A stretch of 64,000 nucleotides of DNA, from assembly GCA_039920665.1 (NCBI GenBank), contig JBDSDH010000042.1, positions 21,191 to 85,190 on the forward strand. The letters run 5' to 3'. The translations under genes and the position numbers were made by a program. The notes under the pieces were generated by a model. That model was not told the DNA's origin. It searched no databases and was given only the letters and a program-made list of their open reading frames with translations. This document shows, one piece after another, positions 33,682 to 42,973 of this stretch. How positions within the stretch are numbered: the first letter of the stretch is position 1; every line of letters begins with the position of its first letter. Source of the DNA: WLMZ01 sp039920665 (GTDB lineage Bacteria; Actinomycetota; Acidimicrobiia; Acidimicrobiales; Ilumatobacteraceae).

Positions 33682-35583
33682 ATGCCGAATCTGCGAGAAC
33701 GCGTCGAGCAGAGGGACCGGGCTGCGTTCGTCGGGCGCGTCGACGAGCTGGCGTGTTTCGATGCGATCCTGTCCGGCGCTGACCCGCGCAGCATCGTCCA
33801 TGTGAGCGGCCCGGCTGGGATCGGCAAGAGTACGCTGCTGCGAGAGGTGGCCCGGCGGGCGCGATCCGCCGGCTATTCGGTGCGGTCGCTCGAGGGTCGC
33901 GATCTGCCGCCGTTCCCCGAGGCATTGGAGTCCGCGATCGGCCCGGTGACCACCGACGGTCCGCCACTCCTCATCATCATTGACTCCTACGAGTTGGTCG
34001 GGTCGCTCGACGGCCATCTGCGTTCGGTCATCGTTCCGATGCTGCCGGACTCGTCGATCATCGTCCTGGCCGGACGAACGAGGCCAGGGCCGGCGTGGTT
34101 CGAAGGTGGATGGGACGCCGTCTCGCGAACGATCGAGGTTCTCGGCATCGGCCACAGCGATGCGGTCGCGCTCGTTCGCCATCACGGACTCGGAATCGAC
34201 CGGGTCGACGAGATCGTGCGTCGCAGCGGCGGGTCGCCACTGGCACTCGTGATCGCGGCCCAAGCCGGCGGCGATGGATCGATGGCCGATCTGCTCGACC
34301 GGCTGCTCGGCGCCGAAGCCGAGCCCCAGCGAGCGCGCGTGCTCGGTGTGGCTGCACTGGCGCGGGTGACCACACCCGAGTTGCTCGAAGCGGTGCTGCC
34401 GTCGGATGATCCGCACGAGAGTTACAAGTGGCTGGCCGATCGATCATTCGTCGAACCACTGGCCGACGGGGTCGCCCTCCACTCGCTCGTCGCCCAGTCG
34501 ATCCGCGACTCGTTGCGCGATCGTGATCCATCCGGAGAGGCATCGCTGCGCCGACGTGTCGCGGATTACCTCTATCAACGAGCCCTCGCCGGCCAGTTCT
34601 CGTTGTCCACCGATCTCCAGCACCTCGTCATCGACCAGACCGTCCGCTGGGGGTACTCGCTCGATGTCGGCAGCCGCTACCACATCGATTCGGTGCGGCC
34701 AGGCGACGCCGACGTCGTCGGTGGGATTCTGCGGTCGGTCGGAGTCGGGGCTTGGTGGGACCTGACCGAGGTGTTCTTCACCGATCATCCCGAGTGCACC
34801 GGTGTCGTCCGCGATCGCAATGGCCGTTTAGGCGGGTATTACGTCGCTGTTTCACCGGCCGCACCGCCCCAGGCTGCCCTCGACGACGTGCTTCTCGGCC
34901 CGTGGTTGCGTCATGCCCGCGACGTGTTGCGAACCAACTCCGCAGTGTTGTGGCGTGAGGCAGTCGATCTGACCGGCCAGATGGGCGAGGTCACATCGCT
35001 GCTCGGCTCGGCCGGGATCATCGGCAGCGGCGTGGTCAACCCGCGCTACGGCTACCTGCCCATCTCGCCGACGCTGCCGGCCGCGCTCGCGTTTGCCGAA
35101 GCACTGGGCGCGGCCCACATCTCGGAACTCGACGTCGCCACCGGCGGGATGGATCTGCAGTGCTACCTCATCGATTTCGGACCCCAGGGCGTGCTCGCGT
35201 TCCAGCGCGACTGGGTGTATCGCGAGTCCGGGGCCAACCCACCGCGACCGGTCGCCGGTGACGATGATGCCGGCCAACTGATCCGGATGCTTCGCGATCC
35301 AGCGGCGCTCGCTCACGGGCCGTCGTGGCTCGGTTCCGTACCGTCGGTCCGGATCGAACGGTTGCGCGAGCTGGTCCGCGAGTCGCTCGGCGTGTTCGGC
35401 TCATCGGCCGACGATCGCCTCGCCCACACCATCATCACCGCTGCCTACATCGACGAGCCGGCCGCCCACGAGTCGATCGCTCGTCGGCTCCATCTCAGCC
35501 GCTCGGCGTACTTCCGTCGACTGCAATCAGCCACGACCCGGCTCGGTGACGAGCTTGCTGCCCGCCGTCGACAATCGTTCTGA
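33682..35583 (+). CDS. STAND-type ATPase transcriptional regulator
   Basis: A 633-residue protein from the ATG at 33682 (the frame is open upstream to 33457 through cobD on the other strand, so that part is not used). An AAA/STAND ATP-binding domain has Walker A GPAGIGKSTLL (about residues 43-53), the Walker B-like LLIIIDSYELVG, VLAGRTRPG, and a GxP-like LALVIAAQAGG. A large middle region of unknown fold carries WW-containing segments (GVGAWWDLTEVFFTDHP). The C-terminus ends with a helix-turn-helix (SIARRLHLSRSAYFRRLQSA). Such regulators bind a ligand through the middle part. No target site is visible. It overlaps the DMT gene by 57 bases. Confidence 0.75.
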   Translation: MPNLRERVEQRDRAAFVGRVDELACFDAILSGADPRSIVHVSGPAGIGKSTLLREVARRARSAGYSVRSLEGRDLPPFPEALESAIGPVTTDGPPLLIIIDSYELVGSLDGHLRSVIVPMLPDSSIIVLAGRTRPGPAWFEGGWDAVSRTIEVLGIGHSDAVALVRHHGLGIDRVDEIVRRSGGSPLALVIAAQAGGDGSMADLLDRLLGAEAEPQRARVLGVAALARVTTPELLEAVLPSDDPHESYKWLADRSFVEPLADGVALHSLVAQSIRDSLRDRDPSGEASLRRRVADYLYQRALAGQFSLSTDLQHLVIDQTVRWGYSLDVGSRYHIDSVRPGDADVVGGILRSVGVGAWWDLTEVFFTDHPECTGVVRDRNGRLGGYYVAVSPAAPPQAALDDVLLGPWLRHARDVLRTNSAVLWREAVDLTGQMGEVTSLLGSAGIIGSGVVNPRYGYLPISPTLPAALAFAEALGAAHISELDVATGGMDLQCYLIDFGPQGVLAFQRDWVYRESGANPPRPVAGDDDAGQLIRMLRDPAALAHGPSWLGSVPSVRIERLRELVRESLGVFGSSADDRLAHTIITAAYIDEPAAHESIARRLHLSRSAYFRRLQSATTRLGDELAARRRQSF

Positions 35584-36498
35584 ATTCGCTGTTTTCGCCG
35601 TTTTCGCTGCTTTTGCTGTTGTTGCTGCTCGGTCGCCGGGCTCGGGACGGGTGGCCAGCCAACATCCGGCGAGCACCAGCCCGAAGCCGATCACCGTTGC
35701 AACCGTGATGACCTCGTCGAGGAACACCGAGCCGAGTGCGATCGCGACGACCGGATTGGCGAATGTGATCAGCCCGGCGCGTGCAGGACCGATCTCGTCG
35801 ATCAATCGGAAGAAGACGATGAATGCCAGTCCGGTGCAGATGACCGCCAGTCCGAGCACCGACAGCACGACGTTGACCCGCGGCGAGTGGTCGGGCAGTG
35901 CAGTGAGCGCGATCGGCGCATAGATCACCGACACCACGGCGAGCGAAACGGCGATCACCCCGATGGATGGCACATCTGCCAATCGGTGGGCGGCGATGAA
36001 CGGCGCAATCGCATAACCGATGCACACGAGCAGGACCGCGGCGATACTCCACCACGGTGGCGGCTGATCGCTGCTCAGATCATTACCGACGAGCAACGTG
36101 ACCCCACCGAGCCCGGCCGCAATACCGACGATGCGGACCACCCGTAACACGGACCGGTCACCGAGGGCGAGGGCGACGAGCGTGCCGACGATCGGCACCG
36201 AGGCAATGATCAGAGCGGCAAGTCCCGACGCGAGGTGCTGCTCGGCTGTCGTGAGCAGGATCCACGGCACGGCCATTTCGATCAGCGCGAACGCGAGCAC
36301 CGGTTTCCACCGGCGCAGAGCGGGTCGCAGCGCGCCCGAACGCGCAGCGAGCGGCACGAGGATTGCTGCCGCGATCACCGTCCGACCGAACACCACAACC
36401 GACGGCTGCAACTGATCGACGGCGACGCGAATCAGAAAATATGGAATCCCCCAGATCCCGGCCATTGCCGCGAACAACAGCCATCCCCGTTTTGTCAC
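35527..36498 (-). CDS. EamA/DMT-family transporter
   Basis: A 323-residue protein from the GTG at 36498; the frame is open upstream to 36798 but without homology. Ten hydrophobic helices and two EamA repeats are visible: GIWGIPYFLIRVAVDQLQPSVVVFGRT in the first half, and FRLIDEIGPARAGLITFANPVVAIALGSVFLDEVIT in the second. The family exports metabolites such as amino acids. The tail (AATTAKAAKTAKTANSE) is low-complexity and is coded by the stretch antisense to the STAND gene's 3' end, so the true end may be short of it. No neighbouring regulator is seen. Confidence 0.82.
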   Translation of the reverse strand: MTKRGWLLFAAMAGIWGIPYFLIRVAVDQLQPSVVVFGRTVIAAAILVPLAARSGALRPALRRWKPVLAFALIEMAVPWILLTTAEQHLASGLAALIIASVPIVGTLVALALGDRSVLRVVRIVGIAAGLGGVTLLVGNDLSSDQPPPWWSIAAVLLVCIGYAIAPFIAAHRLADVPSIGVIAVSLAVVSVIYAPIALTALPDHSPRVNVVLSVLGLAVICTGLAFIVFFRLIDEIGPARAGLITFANPVVAIALGSVFLDEVITVATVIGFGLVLAGCWLATRPEPGDRAATTAKAAKTAKTANSERLSTAGSKLVTEPGRG

Positions 36499-36665
36499 GC
36501 GCTCGATCCTGCGCCACGATGGCGTCTGACACAACGTCAGTTGGTCATTGTGTCCATCTTGTGACCCGATCAACCACGACCCGAACGAGCGGACCGAGAG
36601 AAGCAGCGATTGTCCGATTGTCCGATAGCTGGTCTGCGACCGCTGCGGGCTGCGAGGATCGGCAG

Positions 36666-37115
36666 ATGAAACCGGTCGATCTCGATGCCGAACTTGCTGC
36701 CGCGCTCGGGATCGCCCGTACCGCTCGGCCGAAGCAGGTGATCCGGGCCGTGTTCGAACTGGTCGGGCACGATGATCTCGACGACGACCCGGTGCCACCG
36801 GCGGGCGCTGCGTGGATCCGTCATGTGGTCGAGTTGATCGGCGAGCACGACTGGCGTGCGGTGGACCTCGATTGGCTCGCCGAACGCGTTGCCGCGGACT
36901 CCGTGTCCGATCTGGATCCGGCCGAGGTCCCGGCGGCGTTGAAAATCGTCGCCCCGTCCAACCGGGCGACGGGTGAGGCCGCTACGACGGCGCTCAAGCG
37001 ATTCCTGCCGCGGTATTGCCAGCGGCTGATCACCCTGCTGCGGATTGAGGGGCTGCCGCCCGAGGGGCTGCCGCCCGAGAGGCTGCCGCCCGAGGGATTG
37101 CCGGCGCGAGGCTGA
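36666..37115 (+). CDS. hypothetical protein with C-terminal LPPEG repeats
   Basis: A 149-residue protein from the ATG at 36666. The first about 125 residues form an acidic helical domain (KPVDLDAELAAALGIARTARPKQVIRAVFELVGH ... PAALKIVAPSNRATGEAATTALKRFLPRYCQRL). It ends in a repeat, EGLPPEGLPPERLPPEGLP, coded by a 15-base unit used four times. No family is recognised. Its 3' end overlaps the ECF sigma gene by 86 bases on the opposite strand, within the repeat. One of the two frames across the repeat must therefore be weakly constrained. Confidence 0.55.
   Translation: MKPVDLDAELAAALGIARTARPKQVIRAVFELVGHDDLDDDPVPPAGAAWIRHVVELIGEHDWRAVDLDWLAERVAADSVSDLDPAEVPAALKIVAPSNRATGEAATTALKRFLPRYCQRLITLLRIEGLPPEGLPPERLPPEGLPARG
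37030..37115. repeat. 15-bp repeats shared by two convergent genes
   Basis: Units of GGGGCTGCCGCCCGA type, four copies, coded on the plus strand as LPPEG and on the minus strand as the Ala/Arg/Pro tail AASRAAAPRAAAPQ of the sigma factor. Confidence 0.75.
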
Positions 37116-37686
37116 GCCTCGGTCCGAATTCCTCGCCGGACAAGCCGCCCGCCAATCCGCCGACCCAATCGCTCGAAAGGTCGTCGCGCAGTTTGGCCAG
37201 GCCGGAGCGAATCCGGCTCTTGGCCGTCCCTTCGGCGACGCCGAGCCGAATCGCGACTTCGCGGTAACTCATCTCACCGAAGAAGGCCATCACGATCGCG
37301 CGTCGCTCACCGGTGTGCAGTTGCGCCAGCGCCTGTTGAACCCTTCCGGCGGCCTCCGCATCGATCAACCGCGCCGCCAAATTCGGATCGATCCCGACGT
37401 GGGCGGTCGTGGTCGCATGGCGCGTGTCTCGACCCTGCTGGGACGACTTGCGGCGAAGGTGATCGATCGCAGTACCTCGTGCAATCGTGCACAGATACTG
37501 GCGAATGTTGCCGCGGGCCTCGTCGAATCCGACCCGGTTGTTCCAGACGCGGAGGAAGACTTCCTGGGTGACATCGGCGGCGGCCTCGTCATCGCAGTAT
37601 CGGCGGGCAACGCCATAGACAGCGCCACGGTGCTCACGGAATGCTTCGATGATCCTGTCGCGCCAGTTCGACTCGGCGGTGTTCAC
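37030..37686 (-). CDS. ECF-type RNA polymerase sigma factor
   Basis: A 218-residue sigma factor from the GTG at 37686. The open frame runs to 38019, but that part is antisense to the phosphatase gene. Region 2 shows YCDDEAAADVTQEVFLRVWNN (about residues 28-48) and ARGNIRQYLCTIARGTAIDHLRRK; region 4 shows the helix-turn-helix MSYREVAIRLGVAEGTAKSRIRSGLAKLRDDL. It initiates transcription at a set of alternative promoters. The tail after residue 195 is Ala/Pro/Arg-rich and encoded by 15-bp repeats, so its end is uncertain. It is divergent from a GAF-PP2C phosphatase, which may belong to the same regulatory unit. Confidence 0.85.
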   Translation of the reverse strand: MNTAESNWRDRIIEAFREHRGAVYGVARRYCDDEAAADVTQEVFLRVWNNRVGFDEARGNIRQYLCTIARGTAIDHLRRKSSQQGRDTRHATTTAHVGIDPNLAARLIDAEAAGRVQQALAQLHTGERRAIVMAFFGEMSYREVAIRLGVAEGTAKSRIRSGLAKLRDDLSSDWVGGLAGGLSGEEFGPRLSLAPAIPRAAASRAAAPRAAAPQSAAG

Positions 37687-37816
37687 AACAGGTACTACGG
37701 ACCCCGACCCCCGACCAGATGGCGCGACCGACACTTTCGTCCGGCCACATGCCCCCACCTCGGACGCCGTTACAGTCACGACATGGTCGAACGGCGGACA
37801 TCGTGGTGATGCTGCT

Positions 37817-39649
37817 GTGCCGTTCGTGACGCCGCCATCAGCCGTCGCGTTCGGACCCGACGATGCGATCCGGCCCGTTCTGCGTCCGACGCGACTCGCT
37901 GCCGTCCGCGCGACCGGTCTGCTCGACACGAACGCAGAGCCGGCCTTCGATCGGATCACCGACCTCGCGCGCACTCTGCTGACGACACCATTTGCATTCG
38001 TGACGATCGTCGACGACACCCGGTCGTTCTGGAAGAGCTGTGTCGGGGTTGTTGCAACCGACCCCGCCGATCGCCAGAACTCGGTCGGCGACTCCTTTTG
38101 TCAGTACGTCGTCGACAGCGACGAGCCGTTGTTCGTCGGGGACGCTCGGCTCGACGCGGTCACCTGCAACAACCCATCCATCGTCACGATGGGCGTCCGG
38201 GCGTGGGCCGGCTACCCGCTGCGGAGCATCGCCGGTGAGGTGCTCGGAACCTTCTGCGTCGTCGACACGGCAACTCGGGTCTGGACCGACGGTGAGCTCG
38301 AAACGCTCGGCGCGTTGGCGGTCGCAGCCGAGAGCGAGATCCGGTTGCGCACGCTGCTCGACGAGAGCATCGCCCACGCCGAGGCGACCCGCCACGAGAT
38401 GGTGTTGCGTGAGCGGTTGGCGACGCTCGCGGAGCACCTGACCGCGGCTGACACGGTCGACGCTGTCGCCGCAACGATCACCCACCTCGGCCACGGTCTG
38501 CTCGGCTCGAGCCTGGTGACGCTCGGGATACTCGACGCCAATCGGCGTCAACTCGGCATCCGTGGACGGATCAGCGAGCACGAAGCACTGCGTAACCGCG
38601 ACGCGACAATCTTGCTCACCGAGGATCTGCCGATAATCGATGCGATCCGCAGGGCCGAGCCGATCTACCTGTCGAGCATCGTCGAGATCGAGGATCGATA
38701 CCCCCATGTGGTGGGCGACGCGCGAGCCTTGGAATTGGAGGCCATTGCCAGCGTTCCATTGCAACACTCCGATGGCACGATGCTCGGTGCGTTGTCGATC
38801 GGCTGGTCGGGGCCGGTCGATTTCTCGGCCAATGATCGGTCTCTGTTGCGCACCGTCTCGCTGATGTGCGCGCAGTCGTTGCAACGGGCACAACTCGGTG
38901 ACCTCCGCCGCCAGTTCGTCGAATCGTTGCAACGCGAACTGCTCCCCGAACTCCCACCCGTGCTGGGCTGGGACATCGCCGCCCGATATCTGCCCGCGAC
39001 CGCCGGTATCGGCTTCGGCGGCGACTGGTACGACCTCGTCGAACTCGACGGAGGACTCGCGGTGATCGTCGTCGGTGACATCGCAGGTCATGGGATCGAG
39101 GCCGCGGCGCGCATGTCGCAGGTGCGGGGCGCGATCAACGCTCTCACGCGAATTCACGGCGGCGATCTGGCAACCGTGCTCGATGAAGCGGAGCGTATCC
39201 TGAGCCATCTGGACGACAGCTACATCGCGACCGTGATGCTGGTACTCCTCGACCCGTCGAGCGACACGATCTCGTATGTGTCGGCCGGACATCCGCCGGC
39301 GGTGTTGGCCCATGCCGACGGCACGATCTCGTTGCTCGAAGATGGCCGCCGACCGTTGCTCGGCAGCGGTCGCGGTCGTTGTGCAGTCGGCACTGCATCC
39401 GCTGCGCCGGGCTCGATGGTGATCGCCTTCACCGATGGACTCGTCGAACGACGCGACCAGTCACCCGATGTCGGCACAGCACGCGTCGCCGACCGGACAC
39501 GGAGAGAGATCGCCCGGTCCAACGCCGCTGGTCCGAGCGTCGAACATCTGGCCGACCGGATCATCGAGGACCTGGTCGGCGCCCGGTTCGCCACCGACGA
39601 CGTCGCCCTCGTGGTGATCAAACACCGATCGACCGCTCGGCCGACCTGA
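37817..39649 (+). CDS. GAF-domain PP2C phosphatase (RsbU/SpoIIE type)
   Basis: About 610 residues from the GTG at 37817 (start uncertain). Two GAF-like domains come first: FDRITDLARTLLTTPFAFVTIVDDTRSFWKSC ... FCQYVVDSDEPLFVGDARLD (about 40-200) and a second at about 215-385. The C-terminal PP2C/SpoIIE domain has the motifs RQFVESLQRELLPELPPVLGWDIAARYLPA, GGDWYDLVELDGGLAVIVVGDIAGHG (metal-binding Asp), and TDDVALVVIKH. Such enzymes dephosphorylate anti-sigma antagonists in partner-switching pathways. It diverges from an ECF sigma gene by 130 bases. No RsbV/RsbW-type genes are next to it. Confidence 0.82.
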   Translation: MPFVTPPSAVAFGPDDAIRPVLRPTRLAAVRATGLLDTNAEPAFDRITDLARTLLTTPFAFVTIVDDTRSFWKSCVGVVATDPADRQNSVGDSFCQYVVDSDEPLFVGDARLDAVTCNNPSIVTMGVRAWAGYPLRSIAGEVLGTFCVVDTATRVWTDGELETLGALAVAAESEIRLRTLLDESIAHAEATRHEMVLRERLATLAEHLTAADTVDAVAATITHLGHGLLGSSLVTLGILDANRRQLGIRGRISEHEALRNRDATILLTEDLPIIDAIRRAEPIYLSSIVEIEDRYPHVVGDARALELEAIASVPLQHSDGTMLGALSIGWSGPVDFSANDRSLLRTVSLMCAQSLQRAQLGDLRRQFVESLQRELLPELPPVLGWDIAARYLPATAGIGFGGDWYDLVELDGGLAVIVVGDIAGHGIEAAARMSQVRGAINALTRIHGGDLATVLDEAERILSHLDDSYIATVMLVLLDPSSDTISYVSAGHPPAVLAHADGTISLLEDGRRPLLGSGRGRCAVGTASAAPGSMVIAFTDGLVERRDQSPDVGTARVADRTRREIARSNAAGPSVEHLADRIIEDLVGARFATDDVALVVIKHRSTARPT

Positions 39650-39664
39650 CCGCGGAAGCGCCGA

Positions 39665-41488
39665 TCAGATGCTGCCGAGGCTCCGAAGAGCGAGCCCTGC
39701 GCCGACGATGACTACCAGCCCGGCCGTGCAGTACGGAGCGACGGTCCCCCACTTGCGCGCGAACGATCGGACCCGGCCCGACGAACTCTTCATGCGGCCC
39801 TGGTAACGATCACGAACCTTCACCAGTAACACCCCGGCGAGCGTCAGCGTGCCGGCCATTCCGACGCCGTAGCCAACGACGAGCAGGATGCCGAACCATG
39901 TACGACCGAGCGCAATCGCCGAGAGCAGGATGATCAACGCAGATGGGCTCGGCACCAACCCGCCGGCGATTCCCATCCCGATCAGACCCCGACGCGAGAC
40001 ATGCTTCGGCGCCTCGTCGTGGTCGTGGTCGCGGTCGTGGTCGCGGTCGTGATCGTGGTCGTGGTCATGGTCGTGGTCGCGGTCGCGGTCGCGGTCGTGG
40101 TCGTGATGGCCGACCTCCTCCCACGCAGGTGGTGCCGGCGCGGTCAGGAGTGCCGTGAAGTCGATGACGCCGACGCTGCCCGAGCCCGAGCCCGAGCCGG
40201 AGCCGGGGCCGGGGCCGGGGCCGACCGAGATACTGCGTACGAGCGCAGCTCGGTCGGGCATCACCGATTCGACGGTCTTGGCACGCTCGGCTCGCAACGG
40301 CCCATGGCTGTGCGACTGGCCGCCGTGGCTGTGGGCGCGACCGCCGTGGGTGTGCGAGTGGCCATCACCGAGATCGTAGGAGTGGGTGTGACCGTGGCCG
40401 AACGGACCGGCTCCATGATGGCGGATGGCCGAGATCAGCAGTCCGATTCCGAGTCCGGCGACCAGCACCCCGCTGGTCACTCCGAGCCAGCCGAGCACGG
40501 TCTCACCGGCCAACGAGGTCGACAGCGTCAGGGCCAAGCCGAGCAACAGCACGCCGCCGGTGTGGGTTCCGGTCACGGTCGCTCCGACGATGACCGCGTC
40601 GCGGACCGAGCCCTGACGGCCGGCGATGTAGGCGGCCATCACGGTCTTGCCGTGCCCGGGGAGCAGCGCGTGCGAGGCGCCCAGCACCAACGCCAAGCTC
40701 ACCGCCAACATCCCGATTCCGAGTGTCAATTCACGGCGCCCGATCAGGTCGTCGAAGGTGCGTTGGACGTTGTCGACGATGCCCGAGAAGAACCCGACAT
40801 TGGCCGAGTCCAATCCATCTCGGGCGTCCGCGGCGACCGTCGACGGTCCCGCGCCGAGCTGCACATCGAACGTTGCCGAGCGAACGTCGAGCGGCGAGGC
40901 CAGCAGGTCGACCGGATACTTGGTCAGTCCTTCCGTGACGCTTTTCTGCGGCACAGGGGAGTCGATCAGGCGCACGCCATCCGCTACCGCGTTGATCTCG
41001 TGCCAACCGACGCGATCGGGCAAGAACCCATCGGTGAACTCGACGGTGGTGTTCGACGTGATCGCAGCGGCTCCTTCCAAAGTGCATTCCAGACGACTCG
41101 TCGTCAGCCCGGCTTGGCCCGGGTTGTAGGCGAAGGTCGACGAGGTGACGACCAGAGCGACCGCGTCACCGTCGATTGAGAGGATCAGGTCGGCCTCGAA
41201 GGCTGCGCACTGCTGCTCGCCGTACGCGATCAGCTCGGACGGTGACGCATCGCCATTGCCGTCGGCGTCGACCAACGACTCGGCTTGGGCGGTCGGGATC
41301 TCGGCGGTGTCGACTACCGCGTGGTCGGTGACCCCACCCGGCGAGAACGACAGTTGGTTGAGGTGGTTGACACTGAAATTGCCGAGTGGGTGGGCAGACG
41401 CTGCGGTGACTGCGAGACCCGACACGAAGCCGATGGTGGTCAACGCAAGCGCAACCTTGGCAACTGTGCGAAGTCGACGTGATGTCAT
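39665..41488 (-). CDS. NicO-type nickel/cobalt exporter with His-rich loops
   Basis: A 607-residue membrane protein. A signal peptide (residues 1-32, ending in AASA) and an extracellular domain of about 200 residues precede the transporter. The transporter has segments LALVLGASHALLPGHGKTVMAAYIAG, IVGATVTGTHTGGVLLLGLALT, GMGIAGGLVPSPSALIILLSAIALGR and GMAGTLTLAGVLLV, typical of the NicO/RcnA/HoxN family. Two cytosolic histidine-rich loops (HGHTHSYDLGDGHSHTHGG and a long H/D/R run) should bind metal. Last gene of a DUF4331-TPR-NicO run; its ATG overlaps the TPR stop. The extracellular domain is not shared with simple exporters. Confidence 0.82.
   Translation of the reverse strand: MTSRRLRTVAKVALALTTIGFVSGLAVTAASAHPLGNFSVNHLNQLSFSPGGVTDHAVVDTAEIPTAQAESLVDADGNGDASPSELIAYGEQQCAAFEADLILSIDGDAVALVVTSSTFAYNPGQAGLTTSRLECTLEGAAAITSNTTVEFTDGFLPDRVGWHEINAVADGVRLIDSPVPQKSVTEGLTKYPVDLLASPLDVRSATFDVQLGAGPSTVAADARDGLDSANVGFFSGIVDNVQRTFDDLIGRRELTLGIGMLAVSLALVLGASHALLPGHGKTVMAAYIAGRQGSVRDAVIVGATVTGTHTGGVLLLGLALTLSTSLAGETVLGWLGVTSGVLVAGLGIGLLISAIRHHGAGPFGHGHTHSYDLGDGHSHTHGGRAHSHGGQSHSHGPLRAERAKTVESVMPDRAALVRSISVGPGPGPGSGSGSGSGSVGVIDFTALLTAPAPPAWEEVGHHDHDRDRDRDHDHDHDHDHDRDHDRDHDHDEAPKHVSRRGLIGMGIAGGLVPSPSALIILLSAIALGRTWFGILLVVGYGVGMAGTLTLAGVLLVKVRDRYQGRMKSSSGRVRSFARKWGTVAPYCTAGLVVIVGAGLALRSLGSI
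40010..40110 (-). repeat. hexanucleotide repeat coding a His/Asp/Arg run
   Basis: GTGGTC/GCGGTC/GTGATC-type hexamers repeat for about 100 bases in the NicO gene and code DHDHDRDHDRDHDHD. Length change by slippage would keep the reading frame and change the number of metal ligands. Confidence 0.7.
40178..40226 (-). repeat. GC-rich hexamer repeats coding a Gly/Pro/Ser linker
   Basis: GAGCCC/GAGCCG/GGGCCG-type hexamers code GPGPGPGSGSGSGSGS in the same loop region of the NicO gene, just before the H/D/R run. Confidence 0.6.
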
Positions 41489-42861
41489 GCCGCCGGCCCC
41501 CCGACAGACGCGAGCGCCGCTGCAGCGAGCGGGGCAGCGAGCGGATTGAACGCCGGGTTGAGTTGCAGCGCCTCGGCGAGATCAGCGCGAGCACCCTCGT
41601 CGTCACCCAGCGACAGCTTGATCATGCCCGAATGGTAGAGGTACAGCGGGTTGCGCACGCCGAGCTCCATCGCCGTGGCGCTGGCTGCCAACGCTTCTGC
41701 GTCTCGACCGTTCACATGCAGCGCCCAGGCATACGCGTCGTACATGGCGAGGAAGGGTCGGGTCGCGATGCCGGTCTCGGCATCCGCCATTGCCTTGGCC
41801 GGATCGCCGTGGTCGGCGTCATAGAGCGTCGCGACTGAGTCCGCCTCGACGCCATTGGCCGCGAAGAGCTGCTGGGTCGCAAGAAACACGTCGTACTGCT
41901 GTCGGGCCTCGGTGGTCCGCCCGATCGACTCGAGCAGCTCGCCATATTCGAGCACGTAACTCGGCTCAGGCGCACGTCCGACCAGTTCTGCGTAGTGGTC
42001 GAGCGCCGTCTCGGTCTGACCGAGCGCTGCTTCAGCCTTGGCCTTGCCGGCGAGCGCAGCCGGGTCGGTCGGGGACTCGGCCTGGGCCCGATTGTAGTAG
42101 TCGAGCGCCGCCGCGACGTCGCCATTGTTGAACGACAGTTCGCCCAGATAGAAGAGGGTGAACGCCCTGTCGCCTGCATTCGGGGCAACGTCGAATGCGC
42201 GCTGCATCAACGCGGTCGCTTGCTCGATGTCGCCACGAAGTTCCCACGTGTAGGACTGGCGGGCGAACGACGTGGTGTCGGGCCGGAGGCTGACCATCTT
42301 GTCGACGGCTGCGAATGCGGCGTCGTAGTTGCCGAGTTGTAGCTCGGCATCGCTCAGCGCGCCGAACAGGATCGAGCTATAGCCGTTGATCGCAATGCCC
42401 TGCTCGGCGTATGTCTTGGCGGCGGCGAAGTCGTGGCGGGCCGAAGCCAGCGCCGAAAGTCCGGCATAGGCCAGGAAGTTGTCGTCGTCGTTGAGCTCGA
42501 GCGACTTGGCCAGCACCCCGTCGGCACGCGGATAGAAGTCGGAGTTGACGGTCACCTTGGCCTGCTGCACGTAGGCGATGCCGAGCGTCGCCCAGCCGAC
42601 AGAGTCTCCGGGGATTGCTTCGAGCCGGGTTTGGAGATTGGTGATCAATTGATCGAGCGACTGGCCGGAGGGGTTCGTCGCTCGGGCGATGTCGTCAGGC
42701 ACCACGATTTCGCTCTTCGCCGAGGTGCTGATATCGGGAATCTTCGTTCCGGACCGAGCGATTCCGAACGCGCTCGCAGCGATCAGGATTGCACCGAGCC
42801 CGAGGCCGGACAGCACCAGCTTGGTTCGCCGTTTGGCGCGGGGCTTCACATTGGTCTTCAT
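41485..42861 (-). CDS. membrane-anchored TPR protein
   Basis: A 458-residue protein from the ATG at 42861. A basic start and one membrane helix (LVLSGLGLGAILIAASAFGIA) are followed by about ten tetratricopeptide repeats (for example SLELNDDDNFLAYAGLSALASARHDFAAAKTYAEQGI, and YYNRAQAESPTDPAALAGKAKAEAALGQTETALDHY). TPR arrays are scaffolds for protein contacts on the outer face of the membrane. Between the DUF4331 gene and the NicO gene on one strand; the three are probably one functional unit. Its stop overlaps the NicO start. Confidence 0.8.
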   Translation of the reverse strand: MKTNVKPRAKRRTKLVLSGLGLGAILIAASAFGIARSGTKIPDISTSAKSEIVVPDDIARATNPSGQSLDQLITNLQTRLEAIPGDSVGWATLGIAYVQQAKVTVNSDFYPRADGVLAKSLELNDDDNFLAYAGLSALASARHDFAAAKTYAEQGIAINGYSSILFGALSDAELQLGNYDAAFAAVDKMVSLRPDTTSFARQSYTWELRGDIEQATALMQRAFDVAPNAGDRAFTLFYLGELSFNNGDVAAALDYYNRAQAESPTDPAALAGKAKAEAALGQTETALDHYAELVGRAPEPSYVLEYGELLESIGRTTEARQQYDVFLATQQLFAANGVEADSVATLYDADHGDPAKAMADAETGIATRPFLAMYDAYAWALHVNGRDAEALAASATAMELGVRNPLYLYHSGMIKLSLGDDEGARADLAEALQLNPAFNPLAAPLAAAALASVGGPAA

Positions 42862-42927
42862 CGGATGCACTTCATCAGGATGCCCTCGCGCGGCTTCGGA
42901 GTTCTGGACGGGGTGGGAAAACCGGCA

Positions 42928-42960
42928 GTGCGCCGGCGACTCGAAGAATCGCCGGCGCAC
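42928..42960 (-). terminator. stem-loop between DUF4331 and the TPR gene
   Basis: A perfect 12-bp stem (GTGCGCCGGCGA with TCGCCGGCGCAC) around a nine-base loop, just after the DUF4331 stop at 42,974. There is no T-run. It may act as a partial terminator or RNA stabiliser so that the DUF4331 protein is made in excess. Confidence 0.65.
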
Positions 42961-42973
42961 AGCACAGTGGGAA

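Noticed and set aside
37838..39313. Minus-strand 491-codon open frame
   Set aside because: Antisense to the GAF-PP2C gene, whose motifs are intact.
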